Shown here one piece after another: positions 24,558 through 39,038 of a stretch of DNA of 64,000 bases. The stretch's first letter is position 1, and every line of letters starts with the position of its first letter. Under the pieces are notes generated by a model. That model had not been told where the DNA came from. It searched no databases and was given only the letters and a program-made list of their open reading frames with translations. Source of the stretch: Pegea sp. RAD2-039 (lineage: Eukaryota > Chordata > Thaliacea > Salpida > Salpidae); assembly GCA_034620365.1 (NCBI GenBank), contig JAQGEQ010000219.1, positions 1-64,000 on the forward strand, written 5' to 3'. The translations under genes and the position numbers were made by a program.

Positions 24558-27500
24558 ATGTTATCTACACACAGAAGAGTTTCTATTGAAGCAGCTACAT
24601 CTGATCCTGTTAGAGCGTCTTCGGTAAATATCACAAAAGTATTTTTTATTAATCAGTTTTATTAATTTTTTTGATAAAACATGATTTTTTGGTAAAAAAG
24701 ATGTTGATACAAACATTTTTATGTAATTCAGTTTAGGTTTTTACAGTTTCTTGACCATTAAGATTGATCTAATAAAGTTTTTAAAATAAATACCACTTTT
24801 ATTTAAATGTTTTTTTCATTGAAGTTATTTTAACTTACAATAACAAATTTGTTTGTTTATTTCATTTAGTTTTCAATATAAATAATAATTATAAATATAT
24901 GTAAATTAGGAATTAGTTATCAATTTATAAACAATTATTTATCAACTTTTGAAATGTAAAAAGATAACTTTTATAATAAACACTGAAATACTTTATTAAA
25001 AGTTTCAAATCTTTTCTTTTATTTAAGATTTTGCATCAAGAGCCTTTTGATTTGAAGTTAATAGTTCAAGATACAATTCTTTTATAGCTACACTAAAGGA
25101 TTTTTTCCTTATAGAAAAAAAACTAGTAAAATTATGAGACTTGATAAAATATTTTAATCCTTTTGAGCCTAACGATTAAAGCTCTAAAGACATTATCCTA
25201 ATTAAAGTAGATTGTTTCATAATTCAGTAGATTTTCAGAAAGATTTTTAGGCTTAAGTTATCAAATTTAAACTTATCTAAAAATAGAGTTGTCATTTCAG
25301 GTAAAACCAAAGAAAAGGCCCTGTGGAAAAAAAGAGAAAGAGTCTTCTTTGTGTGGCAAAGAACGCTCACCTGGGTCAGTTGATCATCTTGTAATCAAAA
25401 CCATTTTTAGATTGCTTATTTATCTTTAGATATCTTCATGTGATGTCAAATAAAGGATTAGATGGCAACATCAAGAACTCGGAATATTCGTAAACAACTA
25501 AAAGCTTTTCATGAATAGTTTTTAACATTTGAATCAATTAATTACCAGAAAATTTGGGGTTGAATTGAAGCCACAGGAAGTGATTTGGCGAAAATGGAGT
25601 ATTGGTGTTGAATATAGTCAAAACTTACACATCAAAAATATAGGATTAAAGATCCTAAAACTATATTTCTCATCAGCAACTTCAACAACTTTTCGTTTTA
25701 TCTTTCCACAGCCGATTTTTATCAGCCCAGGAACGAGTTTTTGTATGCCAATTACATTTCGTCCTCTTGAAAAGGTTGAAGACGAAACTGATTTTTATCT
25801 GCTCATATTTTCTTTCATTAGAATGTGCATGAAGATCAAATTGAATTTTTCAGTGAAGATAAAAAAATCCACTTCAAAGTTCCGGTCAGGGCAGTCTTAA
25901 CTCACCCTGAATATATTCTACCTCAAAAACTGAAATTTGGTTTAGTTGGAGTTAATGATTTTGCAGAAAAAACATTTTTTCTTGAAAATAAAAGGTACTA
26001 ACTGAACTTTTATCGATTAAATTTCTATAAAAAGCTTTCTAATATAAAATTTATTTCAAATAATTCATCTCTATTAATTCAGTTTAATTGCAACTTCATT
26101 TACTTGGGAGGTTTCTTTCCCATTTCAAATATCTCCTTCAAGTGGAATTCTTCCAGCTAAAAAAAAGATTGAATTGAAAGTGAAGTTTACAGCAAATGAA
26201 GCTACAAGCTACGAAGCTACATCAATTTGTCGTTTTGATGGTTACACAAAAATAATGAAACTTTATGGAATAAGTCTGTTGCTGAAATTATTTTAGTTTT
26301 TTTAATTAATTGTGAAACTTTTAAGGTAAGTATGGACACGTGTCAGTATATAATTGGATGAATACAAACGAGAATAATTGCACGACTATTGTGAACTTTG
26401 AAAATGTTGGAGTTAGTAAATCAAAAGAGTTATTTTTGAAACTAACAAATTATACAAAAGGTATCCAAAAACATCTTGAAGATGTCATTTAATTCAGGCC
26501 TTTTTTGTAGTGAGATCATTTTATCGTATTATGAATCGTGGCCAAAGGTCTGGGGCATATTCCCCATTTTTTTACCCAGTCACAAGCGGAAAAATTGAAT
26601 CCCAACAAAGTTTTAATCTTCCTGTAATCTTTTTAATCTTCAAATTCAAACTTTTTTGTAACTTTTTTTTGTTTGTAGATAATTTTTCGACCAACAGAAG
26701 TAGGCCGAACTTCCATCGATTACTTTGAAGTAATCTCACAAGGAACAGAATCCACGGACGTCGTCAAAGTTATTGGGACATGTTTAGGTTAGCATCTTCA
26801 TTTTAATCACATTTCTTTTCTTCATCTTCAAATTTTAAGGTCCAAAACTGGAATTAAGTGAAAATTTGATTAATTTCAAAATTGTTCCTCAAAATATTTC
26901 TGTTGTTCAAATCGTAAAGTTGATGAACAAAAGTCAGAGTCAAGCTCTTTATCAAGTGAGTCCTTGGGATTTTCAAATCTTCTTCTGATTCGATTTAATC
27001 CCAGTTTCAACTTCCACAAGAAGAGGGAGTCTTTAGATGTGAACCAAACTCTGGCAAAATTGAAGCTTTTAAAACTATTGAAATTAAACTGAAGTTCAGT
27101 CCTACAGTTCCAATCAATTATTATCGAAGAGTGTGTCTTCTTGTTCATGATTCTGTAATACTTCATTTTCTAATTGTTCAAAAAAATTACTTCAAATTGC
27201 ATTTTAGGATCCGATATTTGTGGATCTTTTGGGAACATCTCACAATGAAATCATGAAACCTCCTTTATTGGAAAATCGTCATCTTCAAAGACATAGGATT
27301 CATAGAAACCGCGGACTTACATTTCTACCACCAAGTGTCATAGAAGATCAATTGAAGTTGGTTTTTGATTAAGATTTTTTGTGTCTATATCAAACATTTG
27401 ATTTTGAAGATTAAAGAAGCTGGTTATAGATGAAGATGGATGCTTTAAAATCCCTGAAGTTGAAGACACATCTGATTCTCAATCATTTTATAATAATTCT

Positions 27501-30500
27501 TTTGATGAGTATTTTGATGACTTTCACAACACTTCCGTTACAGTTTGTCTTTTTTTAAATTATGGACCAAAAAATTTATATTTTAATGAAAGTTAATATT
27601 TAATAAATTTAATAATAAAAGTTTGTTGGATTTAGCAATTTAAAGCTCCTCAGCAACTAACACCAAACCAAGAAAACTTAATTCCCAAATAAATCTTGTG
27701 TTTGGTGGTTTAAGGTGCTGAGGCCCTTCATGTATAGTGTTTATGCTCCCCAAAAATACAAAGTTAGCGATTTGAGTTTTATTTTTTTAGCCTTACCCGC
27801 CTCTCGCTTCTTTAAATAAGTCCTCACTTTGGTTTGGAAGAACAATTATTAGCAAGGACACTACACCACCTTTTAAAACCTTCCAACTAACTAACCATTC
27901 AAAAGGAAGAATTTCTGTCACTTGGATAATCAGTAAACCAATCACGTTTTCTCAACTACTTCATCAGTTTCAAACTTTTTTTAGATTCAAATAAAACTTT
28001 TGAAGTAATTCCACAAACATGTAATATACCAGCAAGAAAAAGTAGTGATTTCAGAGTAATATTTCGACCAAAAACTGCCAACAAGTTTTACTCACAAGAA
28101 ATTGACTGTTTCATTACTTACTGGGTAATTAAAAGATTTAAAAGAAGCAAATTTTGATGCTTGATTTTCAGGAGATGAGAGATTACCGAATAATTTGTGA
28201 TCAATTTTATTCTTTGCCAACACATCTGAGTATTTTTGGTGTCGGTCACACTTTTGATGAACGAAATAAAACTTTTGTTCCTAAGATTAAACTTAGTGAA
28301 ACAAAATTAGTAAGTAGTTTTTAGTTACAAATCTTGTAGTTAGTGGTTAAAGTAGCTGAAGACTCGCTTCTTTCTAGCATCTATCTCGATAAAAATGTTT
28401 ATTCTTTATATAAAAACCTTTTAAAGCTACCACTAGGTGGCCTAGTCTATATTTATGCAACTTGGTTATCTATCAACTCCTAATTAACCCATTTTGATAG
28501 AATTTTTCACCGGTTTTAACTGAAAGAGTCAGTTACAGAACTCTTGCAATCAAATCAAAGGATCTTTTACCTCTTCTCTTTCAATTTGATGAAGTAAGTC
28601 TCCTAGCAACCATTCCATCACCTACCAACTATTTCTATTTTCATAGCAACGTAAATCTGATCACTTTACAGTCAAACCTCAAATCGGTGTCATGATGTCA
28701 TCACTACAACTTATCTCATTGAGATATTCTCCTACAAAAGTCGATTCGAATTTAGAACAACTTAATTTATGTCTCAATGATAATCCGCGCTTTAATAAGG
28801 TACCCGCCAAAATCACCCAATCACAAGCCAGCATTTTGATTGATTAGAAAATCGACTTATTTGGCTCTATGGAGCAAGCGAGTGCTTTGATGTCGAACGA
28901 ACGCGAACTTTATTTCCGTCCTACTCATATTTACACATCTTCTACCTCAAAGTATAAGATTCAGAACGCCGGAAGATCACCGCTTCGATTTCGCTGGGTT
29001 ATTAGCGCTGATGACGCTAATTGTATCTCAGTAACACCTTCGACTGGTGTTGTAAGGTCTTTTGAGCAAGCGGTGAGCCTTAGAGTCACGTGATTACAAA
29101 AACTTGTAATTAGTTTTATTTTTAGGAGCAACTTTGGTCCTTTCGCCCAAATCAAGCTGGTAAGAGACTTTTTAAAGCGACTCTTTTAACTTGGACTTAT
29201 AATGGAAGATCTGAAAATGAGGATGAGTCTGCTTATGCTCCTAGTTTAGCAAAAAGACACAAATTAAGAATCATAACAGAAGGTTTGGAAGGTGAAATTA
29301 AGGTGAGATTTCAAAAGTAGCCCAAAATGGTCGAATAAATTTGAGTTTTTGAAATAGACTCGTGAAAATACTGTTGATTTTGGAAGTGTAATTGCTGGAA
29401 CATCAAAAACAGATTCGATCACTTTATACAACGAATCACATTGTGATTTAGGATTCCAACTTTCTGTTGAACAATTTGTCAATGAAAATGTTGAAACGAG
29501 TCAAAAGTAAAACAAAAACTGATTTTTTCTTTAAATTTGTAATTCTTTATCTTGTAGAGAGCCTCTGTGTCTTGAGCTTAGTGAGTGGAAGGGCACTGTG
29601 AGTGCTGGATCAAAATTTGATATTTTAGTTCAAGCAAACCCACGAAGGAGAATTTTATATAATTGGTCGCTTTACTGCCAACTACTAGATGCTTCTGACA
29701 AACCAATCAATCCAAACTCTCGAATTTTATTATCTGAATTATCAGCTGAGGGGGTTTTCCCTACTTTGAATGTTTCAGGTCTGTTCAAATCGTCAAAAAA
29801 TCCCCTCAATCAAAACTGTCGACTTTGTAGATGCAAGAGTTGTCGGTTCAGGAGCCAACATCAGTAAGACTCAATTATGGAGATGGTTGAATCTGGACCA
29901 TTTGAATCTTTGTCTAGATTCTGACCCACAACCAGCAGAGGTGGTTTATTCGACCGCGACTCGGTTGAGGTTGGTCCAAATAGTCTACAATCGATAAAAT
30001 TTGACTTTGTGGTTCTTAGTATCACCAGAAGACCAAGTTTGTTGTCGGATTCGATCTTGGACTTTAATTTTGGGGCTGCTCCTGTGGGAACTGAAGACAC
30101 AAAAATGATGTTGGTCTTTAAGAACAATGGATTGGTTCCTTTGCAATGGTAAGCGAAGCTAGTAGCACTGATTCAAGTGTTACGTAAGGGTATTGATTAG
30201 CACCTTAACGTGTAAAAACTCCACCGTCAACAATATTTGCCCAATAACCCAAAGAAAAGTTTTGCCTTTGGTGATCTAGGGTGTTGAAGGACTACTTCTG
30301 GCATTTATCTTGATGGTCATCTGTTCCCTTGTAAAAAAATCAAATATTTAAGAATTTTGATTCTAACAATGAACAAAAATTAATTAAATTGATGTAAGCA
30401 CCTTGAATCGTAAAAACTCCAAGATTGACAACACCAACTAAAATAATTCATCTTACAAATAATACTTGCGCTTGTTACCCGTCTGTTTTTAACAAAAACA

Positions 30501-33500
30501 CAAAGTAAGTACTTTAAAGGTGGTGTGTTTGATTCTAAAGCTTTAAAAAATCAAATATTTTGCAACAAATTTATTTACATAATTTAACTTTAATCTAATC
30601 CCATCATCTTCATCAAAAATTTCAATATTTTTGAAAAATGTTAAAAACTTTTTACTGTTTCCGACAGCAGAGTTATCAAATTGATTCTTCGATAAAATGA
30701 AACATTTCAAATCGATTTGTAAACTTAATATAAGATTCAGATAATTTCTCGAGCTACTGATTTCATGCTTGATCAAACAAAAGCTAACGTTTTTATTTTT
30801 AGGAATTTTTTACTTCCTAAAGACGTTCAAATAAATTGGGATTATTGGGCGGAATCTGCTGATTTTTCTTCTTCTGAACTTCATGAGTTGTATGTTCAAG
30901 ACAACAAATTATTTGAAAGTAAAAACACAAAAAGTTAAACTAAAAAACAGATTTAAATAAATCATTTTTCTGTTTGTCAGTTGAACCTACAAAAGGAACA
31001 ATGAAACCAAATGAAATTATGACAATTTATATGAGATACAAACACAATATACCAGGAACACATCGTTTACCTATTCTGTTAAAAGTTGAACAAGGCAAAG
31101 AAGTTTTAGTGAGTTGATTTCATCCACAAAATTATCCACAAAACTCGTCTTTCTTCATTCAGATCAACTTCATTGGAGTTACAGTGGAATTAGAAAGACG
31201 TTATCTTCACTTCATCACCACAAAACACACATTTATTCCAATAGCTGTAGGAAGTAGAAATACTCTCGTACAAGTGAGTCAACTCCAAACTAACTTACAA
31301 CATCAACATCTCTCTTCTTAGTTATATGAACTCTTTAATGGAGGTTCATCTGCGGTTATTTACGAGGTAGGAACAGAAGCTTTGTTAGAACTCCAAGAAA
31401 ACAATTTCAATATTCCAATTTTGACTTGTTTAAACCCTAAAGGAGAAATTGCTCCTGGGAGTACAGTTAATCTTGAATGGATTTTTAATCCGATTGAAAA
31501 CAGGACATACTCAGTAAGCTCTTTCATTTTGATCTCCTATTTTTTCATTTCAAATAATTTAGATTGATGTTCCAATCCATATGCTGGGAGGTGACACTGC
31601 TATAATCACATTTATCGGAATTGGATTTGATAGTCGCAAATTACAACCGAATATGTTGATGAAGGAACAGTGTCATGATTTTATGTCTCTTCCGATCACT
31701 CAACAGACACCTTTAGAGAATCAGGTGAAAATTCAGATATTTTTATGTATTTTTCTATTTTTGATTTGGCCAATTAAGCCTCATCATCAAAAGTTTTTCT
31801 ACAAGCACCTTTATAATTGAATCAGTGGTTCCCCGGTTCAAGTGGTTTCCTGATCTAAAGGGACCTCTGATCCTTTAATTTTCTTAAGAGGTTGCATCCT
31901 AAACTCTCAACTTTTTGTGACTCAAAAAATAAAATTTTTAATAAAATTTTTTTAATAAGAACTTCTTTCAGTGTCTTCAATTATCTCAAGAACGAATCTG
32001 CTTCGGGAGTCTTCCTCTTCACAGCAAGAAGCGACATCTCGTGTTCATGACGAACAAATCCTGTGATAAACCAGTGACATATATGTGGCATGCATCCAGT
32101 GAAACTGTCAATGAGGTCATTTCCACTTCCTCTTCATCTTTTACGATCATTTTTTATGTTAAAATAGGTCTTGAGAGTAACTCCTGTATGTGGGACTGTT
32201 AATCCAGGTGAATCCGTGGCAGTTAAGGTGGTGTTTTGTGCCAAGGGTCCCCCTGCTTTTTACGACCTTGATTTGATATGTCAAGTTGGTTTTTAAAGTT
32301 TTTGATTCTTAGATTTATCGACGATTATTCATTTCAGGTTTACGATGAAAATTTGCAAGCTAAATATCGCGTTGAGCTGTTGGCATGGCAACAGGAGTGT
32401 GAACGACAAAAGAATGAGTTTGAAATTAATGATAAAAATATTCATTTTTATACAAATAAGAAATATAAACGGAAGGAAATCAATCAAATTGAAAATGAAG
32501 TTTCTGCGGGTAGTATCAAAACTGTAAGTTTTCAAATAATCCTTGGGAAGCAATCATTAATTCGATTGATTTGATCTCCAACCTCCCAGAGTAATATCTT
32601 TCTGCCTCTTCTTTTAAAGATCCAAATATGACTTTCAATGATTTCTCATCCTTTTAATAATCCTTACAGACAAACGCGATTGAACAACACGTGTACACAA
32701 CGCTACCGACAATTCATGATGACGTCATCGTCACTAAGCCGAGTTCTCGAACCCAACTACCCCGTGAAAGATCATTAACTAACTGGGAACAACCTCAAGC
32801 TCCTCGGCCCTTTATGATACATTTAGGAGTAACAGCGCGAAGTCATGACGTAGTCGAATTCCGAACATATTTCGAAGCAGAGACAGAAAAACACTTTTTG
32901 GATCGGTAAGCAGTAATGACGTCATCACAATTTCAATTGGACGATTTTTTATAGGAATCTAGGTACAAAGACTCTAATAGATGAAGAAGATAAAGATGTG
33001 AGTAAAAGACTTTGTGAAGAGGCTGCTAAGGACTCGCTTATCGCTATTTTATCTAAACTAATCAGGTCGGTGTCCTCATCACTATGACCAATTGCTTGTG
33101 GTGACGTCATCGACGCTTTTTTTTGTAGATATGTTATTGATGATCCTACTGTGATCAAATCTTTTATAAAGACTTCAACGGAGGATGTTCCCTTGTTCAA
33201 TGCTTTTAGAACGACAGTTCCTACAATTCATCTAAATAAACCAGTAAGTAAACCAGACAACTGAATTTTCTACAAACAAACCAACCAACTAATTAACCAA
33301 CAAATGTTTGAATTTTATCTCAAAACTTTCTAAAAACCTAAAATTTAATTTTTAATTATTTAACAAGTTTTAAGCTAAATTAAAAATTAAATCAAAATCT
33401 ATGTTCACTTGTTTGTTAATTTCTATTTCAGAATATTGAAAAAGAAAAAATAATAGAAATTAAACAAACAGAAATAATTGATAACGAAGTTAGCAGCGCA

Positions 33501-34775
33501 AGAACTGATATTGAAGCCAGTGACGTAAGATATGCTAACGAAGCCTTTTGCACAAGATTCGAAATTTTATTAAATATCTTGTAGATAAAAGAAATTGAAA
33601 GCTTCAAAGATAGTACAGAGATTAAGATATCAGCTGAGTTGACATCACAACACAAACAAAATGAAGTTTGTATCTGTTTGTAGATTACTTTTTTGTTGAA
33701 TTGTTGTTATGACAGCAAAACGCGAAACGTCGAGAAGTCAAAATAGATAAAAAGAATCGACTAAACGGCGGGAAGAAAAATTTGGGAAAAAGTCCAAAGA
33801 ATATAATGAGAAAAGTTTGTGAAGATTTCAAATAATTTGCTGCAATTTTCAAAAAATGAAATATTTTAACGAAGGAAGTCAAACAAATTGAAGAAATTGT
33901 TAGTGGTCCCCAAGAAACTAAAGAAGTTTTGACGTCACCACCAGAAGATGTAGATGAAGATCAAAATAAAACTGATCAGGTTTTAGGACTGCATATAGAT
34001 TTTTACCTGATATTTTTGATGTAGATTTCAAATGAAGAAAATGGAATGAAACTTCATCAACTACCTTCTACAAAACTAATAAATGAGCTTTTAAAAAGTG
34101 AATCAATTGTAAGTTTTTGATCTTTAATGAGTAAGATCTTATCTTCATCCTACTTCTAGGACACTCATGAAATCCCTGATTCTGCAATTGAACAAACTGT
34201 AGAAGAAAATAAAGAAGCAGGAAATCTTTTTATGGATAAAATTAAATTGTAATTTAAAAAGTATTTTTGATGTAAAAAAATAACTTTATAAAAGTAGTTG
34301 AACAAGTTAAACATGATTTACAAAATGTTGAAGTTTGTTTACAACAATATTTCACAATCTATCAGTTTTCTTGGTTTTGAAAAACGCAAAATTGAACTTT
34401 CAGAACTTCTGAATTTGGAACTTGTATTGAAAGTTGCTTTGCAAGTACAATTGTAAATATTTTAGAAGAAGCTCTAAATGGAGAAGTTTTGTTAACAGCC
34501 AGGCCTCGTGTGGTTGCTTTACCTCCTTCTAACAACTTCACAAATGAAAACAGGTTTTGATTTGATCAAAATGTGTTAAAAAAATGAATCTGAAAATATT
34601 TTAATTAAAACATTTTATGAATATTATTACTTGAAACATTTTCAAATAATTCATTTTGAAAAAAGTCAATTTTGAAATTGTTGTCAGATTATTATCCACA
34701 ATCAAATCACCGCGTGTTGAAGATGTGAAAAAGAAAGATGAAAAAGCAAATAGCAGTGTAACTTACACAAAATAA
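24558..34775 (+). CDS. CFAP65: CFAP65 (CCDC108)-like cilia and flagella protein
   Basis: Large axonemal protein of motile cilia and sperm flagella (central-apparatus associated in other organisms). Dozens of short exons. The first ones: 24558-24623, 25301-25374, 25430-25489, 25549-25774, 25822-25994, 26083-26273, 26326-26460, 26511-26623, 26679-26787, 26840-26955, 27005-27154, 27208-27360, 27417-27542, 27791-27932; phases agree. Family hallmarks include FPQPIFISPGTSFCMPITFR and PLEK early on. Repeated ASH/MSP-type beta-sandwich domains follow, such as ELYFRPTHIYTSSTSKYKIQ and DFGSVIAGTSKTDSITLYN. Near 32,340 there is a charged helical segment (AWQQECERQKNEFEIND), then PRPFMIHLGVTARSHDV near 32,800, an acidic/Lys-rich low-complexity stretch (33,430-34,250), and a final exon ending SSVTYTK at 34,775. 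The order of blocks fits human CFAP65 (about 1,925 residues). I did not verify every exon border between 28 and 34 kb. Confidence 0.88.
27636..27735. repeat. Imperfect inverted repeat in a CFAP65 intron
   Basis: The left arm aagctcctcagcaactaaca and the right arm ggtggtttaaggtgctgagg can pair imperfectly around a short A/T-rich loop. It is the clearest case of the AAGGTGCTGAGG motif family being present in both orientations within one intron. Confidence 0.55.
30181..30520. repeat. Dispersed repeat fragments in a CFAP65 intron
   Basis: Two partial copies start gcaccttaacgtgtaaaaac (about 30,198) and gcaccttgaatcgtaaaaac (about 30,399), with gggtgttgaaggactacttc at about 30,280. Related sequences occur near 28,350, 44,710, 44,770, 46,055 and 59,650. 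Confidence 0.5.
32906..32954 (+). other. 49-nt intron carrying TGACGTCA
   Basis: This CFAP65 intron runs from gtaagc to ttatag with the palindrome in its first 20 bases. It is one of several very short introns in different genes of the window with the same internal octamer. Confidence 0.75.
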
Positions 34776-37700
34776 TCCATTTAAAAACTTCAATCTCTAA
34801 ATTCTAATCTTCACTGTGAAAATAATTTTTCAGTTGAAATAAAAAAACTAATTTGAAAAAAACTAAAATAAAAGTTGATTTATTGCTAGCAATTAATCAA
34901 AAATGTTAAAAAATTGTTTTTAGTAAAATGTTTAGACAATTTGAAAATATTTATTTAAGAAACTTTAGTTGTTGTTAGAATTATAGTTTTACTACACAAG
35001 GTACCAAATAAAATATTTCAAAATATTTAAGTAACTTTATACTGAATATCATTCAAAATGTTAATAGTCTAATAGTATGTAGGTTGTTAAGATGCAAGCA
35101 AATAAATAAGATTGAAACTGAGATAAATTGAACAATTTGTAGTTGTAAGTTTTTGATGTTTGCTGTAATTTCAAAACTTCTTTTGATTAAAAGATTTGTT
35201 GGTCAGTATTTTTTTTAAATTGAAATATTCAGGTTTTTGAAAACATGAAGAAATTTTATTTTAAAAGTAAAATATTTTCATGTGATCAGATAAAATATTA
35301 AAGTTTTAACGTTAAAATCTTTCAAAATAGATTTGAAAAAGGTTTTATAATCTGAAAGTTAGAGATAAATTTGTAGATATTTGATAACTTTTTGTCATTT
35401 TAGTTATTAAATTCAAATTTTTTACTAGATTTTAAAAAATACTTGTAAATAAGTTCTAAGTTAAATAAAAATACAATTTTTAAAATGATTTTATTCAATA
35501 ATTAATAAATAAACTTACTTTTTATTTTATGAAATTTTATTTAAAGTACAGAATAAACCAATTTTGTATTTATTCATTTTAAACAATGAACTTCTTATTC
35601 AGTGGATTAGACACAAAAAAATTATTGTCTGAAAGTCGGATAACCACTTTTGTTAAAACAAAAAAGTTACACAACAAGATAAAATTTCATTTGAAATAAT
35701 TGCTTCACTGACTTCAATTTAAACTCAAAACCAAATTGTTATCTTTTAAAGCGATTTTTATAACATTTTTATGTTACTTTTAGAAGAGTTAGATTAAACA
35801 ATGTTGGGTCTTCTTGATGGTTGTCAATATTGAAAAAAAATAAAAGTTGGTTTTAAGTTAGACAATTATGATTTTCAACTGAAATAATATTTTTAAGTAT
35901 TAAAATTTGAGTCTCAAATAGTAATAAAAAATTTTTAACAAATTTTGGATTCAGATTTGGTAGACTTGAAAAGATCTGATGACAGATTAACTATTTGAAA
36001 AAGTAACAAATTCAAAATAAATTTTTTCATCAAATCAACGCAAAAACAACTAATTTTTTTGGATCTCATAAAGCATTTGTCATAATAGTTAACTATACCT
36101 TAAATGCCCCGGGGTTTAGATAGGAACAAAAATTCATTTAATAAATAAAACCACAATAAATGTCTAATTAAAAAAAAAACTAAAAAATTTAATTTAAATG
36201 CAAAAAATGTTAATCTCAATTTGTGATTAAACAAAACTACTCCAACAATAATATCAGCGAAATATTATTTGATTATATTCAAATTATTTGGTTTTATATT
36301 TAAATGGTTTAAAAATAAATCTAAATATTTACATGAAGTAAAATTAAAAGGTAATTTAACTTGAAAATAAAAAGATAAAAAATATGAGTGTCCGACGACT
36401 AGAAAACTAGTTTAACTTGATTGAAAACAATTGAGTTTAAATAAAAATAAAAGCTTTAACTTGATGACAAACAAACAAATTTGTTTTTTTGTTTTGTAAA
36501 TAGAAAAATTGAATAAATATTTTAGACAAAATAAATTTTTATGGATTTAATTTCGACAAAAATCGTTGCTCGTAAAGTAATTGAAGTTTTTTTTCCTTTT
36601 TTAATATTATTATGAATCATTTTTTAAATCTGGTAAAAAGATATCATTTTTTTGTACATTTTAGTTTTTAACAATTTTAACAAATATTTTAAATCTGTAA
36701 AACAAACAGCGGTTTGTATGAAGACAGATTATGACAAATTATTGGTTCTGCTTTGTTTCTTTTGGAGTATTCTTCAAATTTCTAAAATTCAGAAAACTTA
36801 TACATTTTTGAAGTAAACTTTTCTATGAAAAATTTAGTTTTTTATTAAAATCAATTACGATTTGATTTCAATAGAGACAAAAGTCAAATTAAAATCGTAC
36901 TTAAATCTTTGAAAATAATTTTTCTTTGTGGTTCGAACTTTATTTCATGTTTAAAAATGCCTTCAAAAAAATTCAAAGTTGTTAAAAAACACTTTTAGAA
37001 TAAAATTAGGAAACAATTTTTTTGTCAGATAAAATTTCAACTTTGTGGATTTCTAGACGTTTGTAATTGAAGATCTTACTTTAAATGTAGTAAAAGTCAA
37101 TTTCTAATTTACTTGAATCTTAAAAACTGTTAAGCTGAGATGTTTTCGGTGTCAATAAAACCTGATAAACTTGATAAAATAAATATTTTAAATTTTTTCT
37201 CACATATCTTAAAAATATATAAAGTCTTAAAGCGAGATGTAAACCAATGAATAGTTTTTAATATAATCAAGATTACTGTTCAAGAACTTGTTCATAATTC
37301 GTTTATTTTTCGAAATTAAAACATTTTTTAATGATTTTAATTTTACATTTGTTTTGATAATTTAAAACATTTTTAAGAACATTTTTAAAAATCGAAAAAC
37401 AAAGTTAAAATTTTGAACTTTTACGAGAATTTATTCTTTTAATCATAAATTGGATGTTTATACAAACATTCGCTTTCACTGAAATATTTCTAAATGTTTT
37501 AAAAACAATTCTTTATGATTCTAATTTTAGATTTTAAAATATCAAATCTGTTGTGAATTATTTTGTTAAAAATGATAAATTTGGTGATTTTTAAACTGTA
37601 CCAGGCACAATTGTATCTTTGATCTTTTTTCTACTTTAACTTGAATTTCAAGTATAAAAGAAAATTCGAAAAATGATTAGAAATTCTGTTTTTAATTTAG

Positions 37701-39038
37701 TTCATGCAAAAATTTATAAAAGATTACAGCAATTTTAACTTTTTTGAATAATTATTAAAAGCTGAAAGTTTTCAATTTTATTTTGATAAGAAAGAATTGA
37801 TGACTTTTAAATCTTGGAAAAGCTGCAAGGAGAGTTTAAAGAATTTTTTTTATTGTCAATTTGTAAATCTTTGTATAACATCAAAAAAACCATAACATTT
37901 TATGACTAAAATGTGTTGAGCATTTTATTGTCACCACTTTCTTACAAAAAAAATTCTTTGAATTTTTATGAGTTTGAATTAATATAAAAACATAAAATTC
38001 TAATTATTTTAAATCTTGCAAAAGTAAAAGATTTTAGAGTAAAAAGTAAAAACTGAAAGTAGAAATAAGGAAATTTAGATTTTGTTTATCTCATTACCTA
38101 TTTAAACCGATTTAACTTTAAGTGTTGATGAAATTTCAATAAAAATTTGATCTTAAATTTGAAATAAACTCGTTTAAACTTTTTAATAAATATTAAAGTT
38201 TAGAAAACTTTTAAAAAATACTTTAAGATTTTCCAATCTAATCTCTGTAATTCATTTTTAACTTTTCAAGGTACTTTAAATACGCGCGCTTTGCGATAAT
38301 GACGTCATTATTTCAGTCTGTTATCGTTAGAGCCTTAAAAGGTAATTGAATAGATTTTGTAAAACCGGATTTGTGTCTTCATAAATCTTGAAATGTTGTT
38401 AGCGACGTCATTAACGCCGAATTGTTATATTTAGTTTTATGGGTTTAATTAAGTAAATTGTGATTGAAATTTAATAAAATAAAAATTCAATCATTAAAGT
38501 TAACTTCAAATTTGTTTTTCAATTTTCATAAAAATAATTTTTTCCTTAATTTTATTCTAAAACCAAAATTTTTTATTCAACACAACAACGATGACGTCAC
38601 AAATAGATGACGTCATCTACTCAACGAAACTTGCGTTGAATTAGAAAGTGTGAACTTGTTTAAAGATTTTGAATTACAAATCTTTATTCGCAGCTTATTT
38701 TAAAGCTTCCTGTGACACAATGTTTAAAGTTGATAAAAATCTAAAGTTTTTAAAGAAGAAGTGTTCTGTTTAGAAGCCTGTGGACGCCCCAGGGCATAAA
38801 ACCAGCTACAATCAGATCAAGTTGAATTGTATCTTCAGTAAAAATTCATTTTCATTTAGCTGTAGTGAAGACAACATAGTGAACTCTCTATTTTAGTTTT
38901 TACTTATTTTTTGTTTTAAAGTTTTTCGATTAGATTTAAAAGAATCAATTTTGAATTGATTTAAAAATCTTAATATTTTTCAAACAATATTTTCTTTTAT
39001 TTATTTGATTTAGAATGAAATTTATAAAATAATTAAAA
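34776..39038. other. A+T-rich intergenic region
   Basis: An AATAAA at 34,838-34,843 probably serves CFAP65. The rest shows no coding signal. TGACGTCA sites lie near 38,299, 38,590 and 38,606, close to the next gene's 5' end. A splice acceptor (tgatttag) ends about 25 nt before the sulfotransferase start codon. Confidence 0.6.
34838..34843 (+). promoter_or_regulatory. Poly(A) signal AATAAA
   Basis: Hexamer 63 nt after the CFAP65 stop codon. Confidence 0.5.
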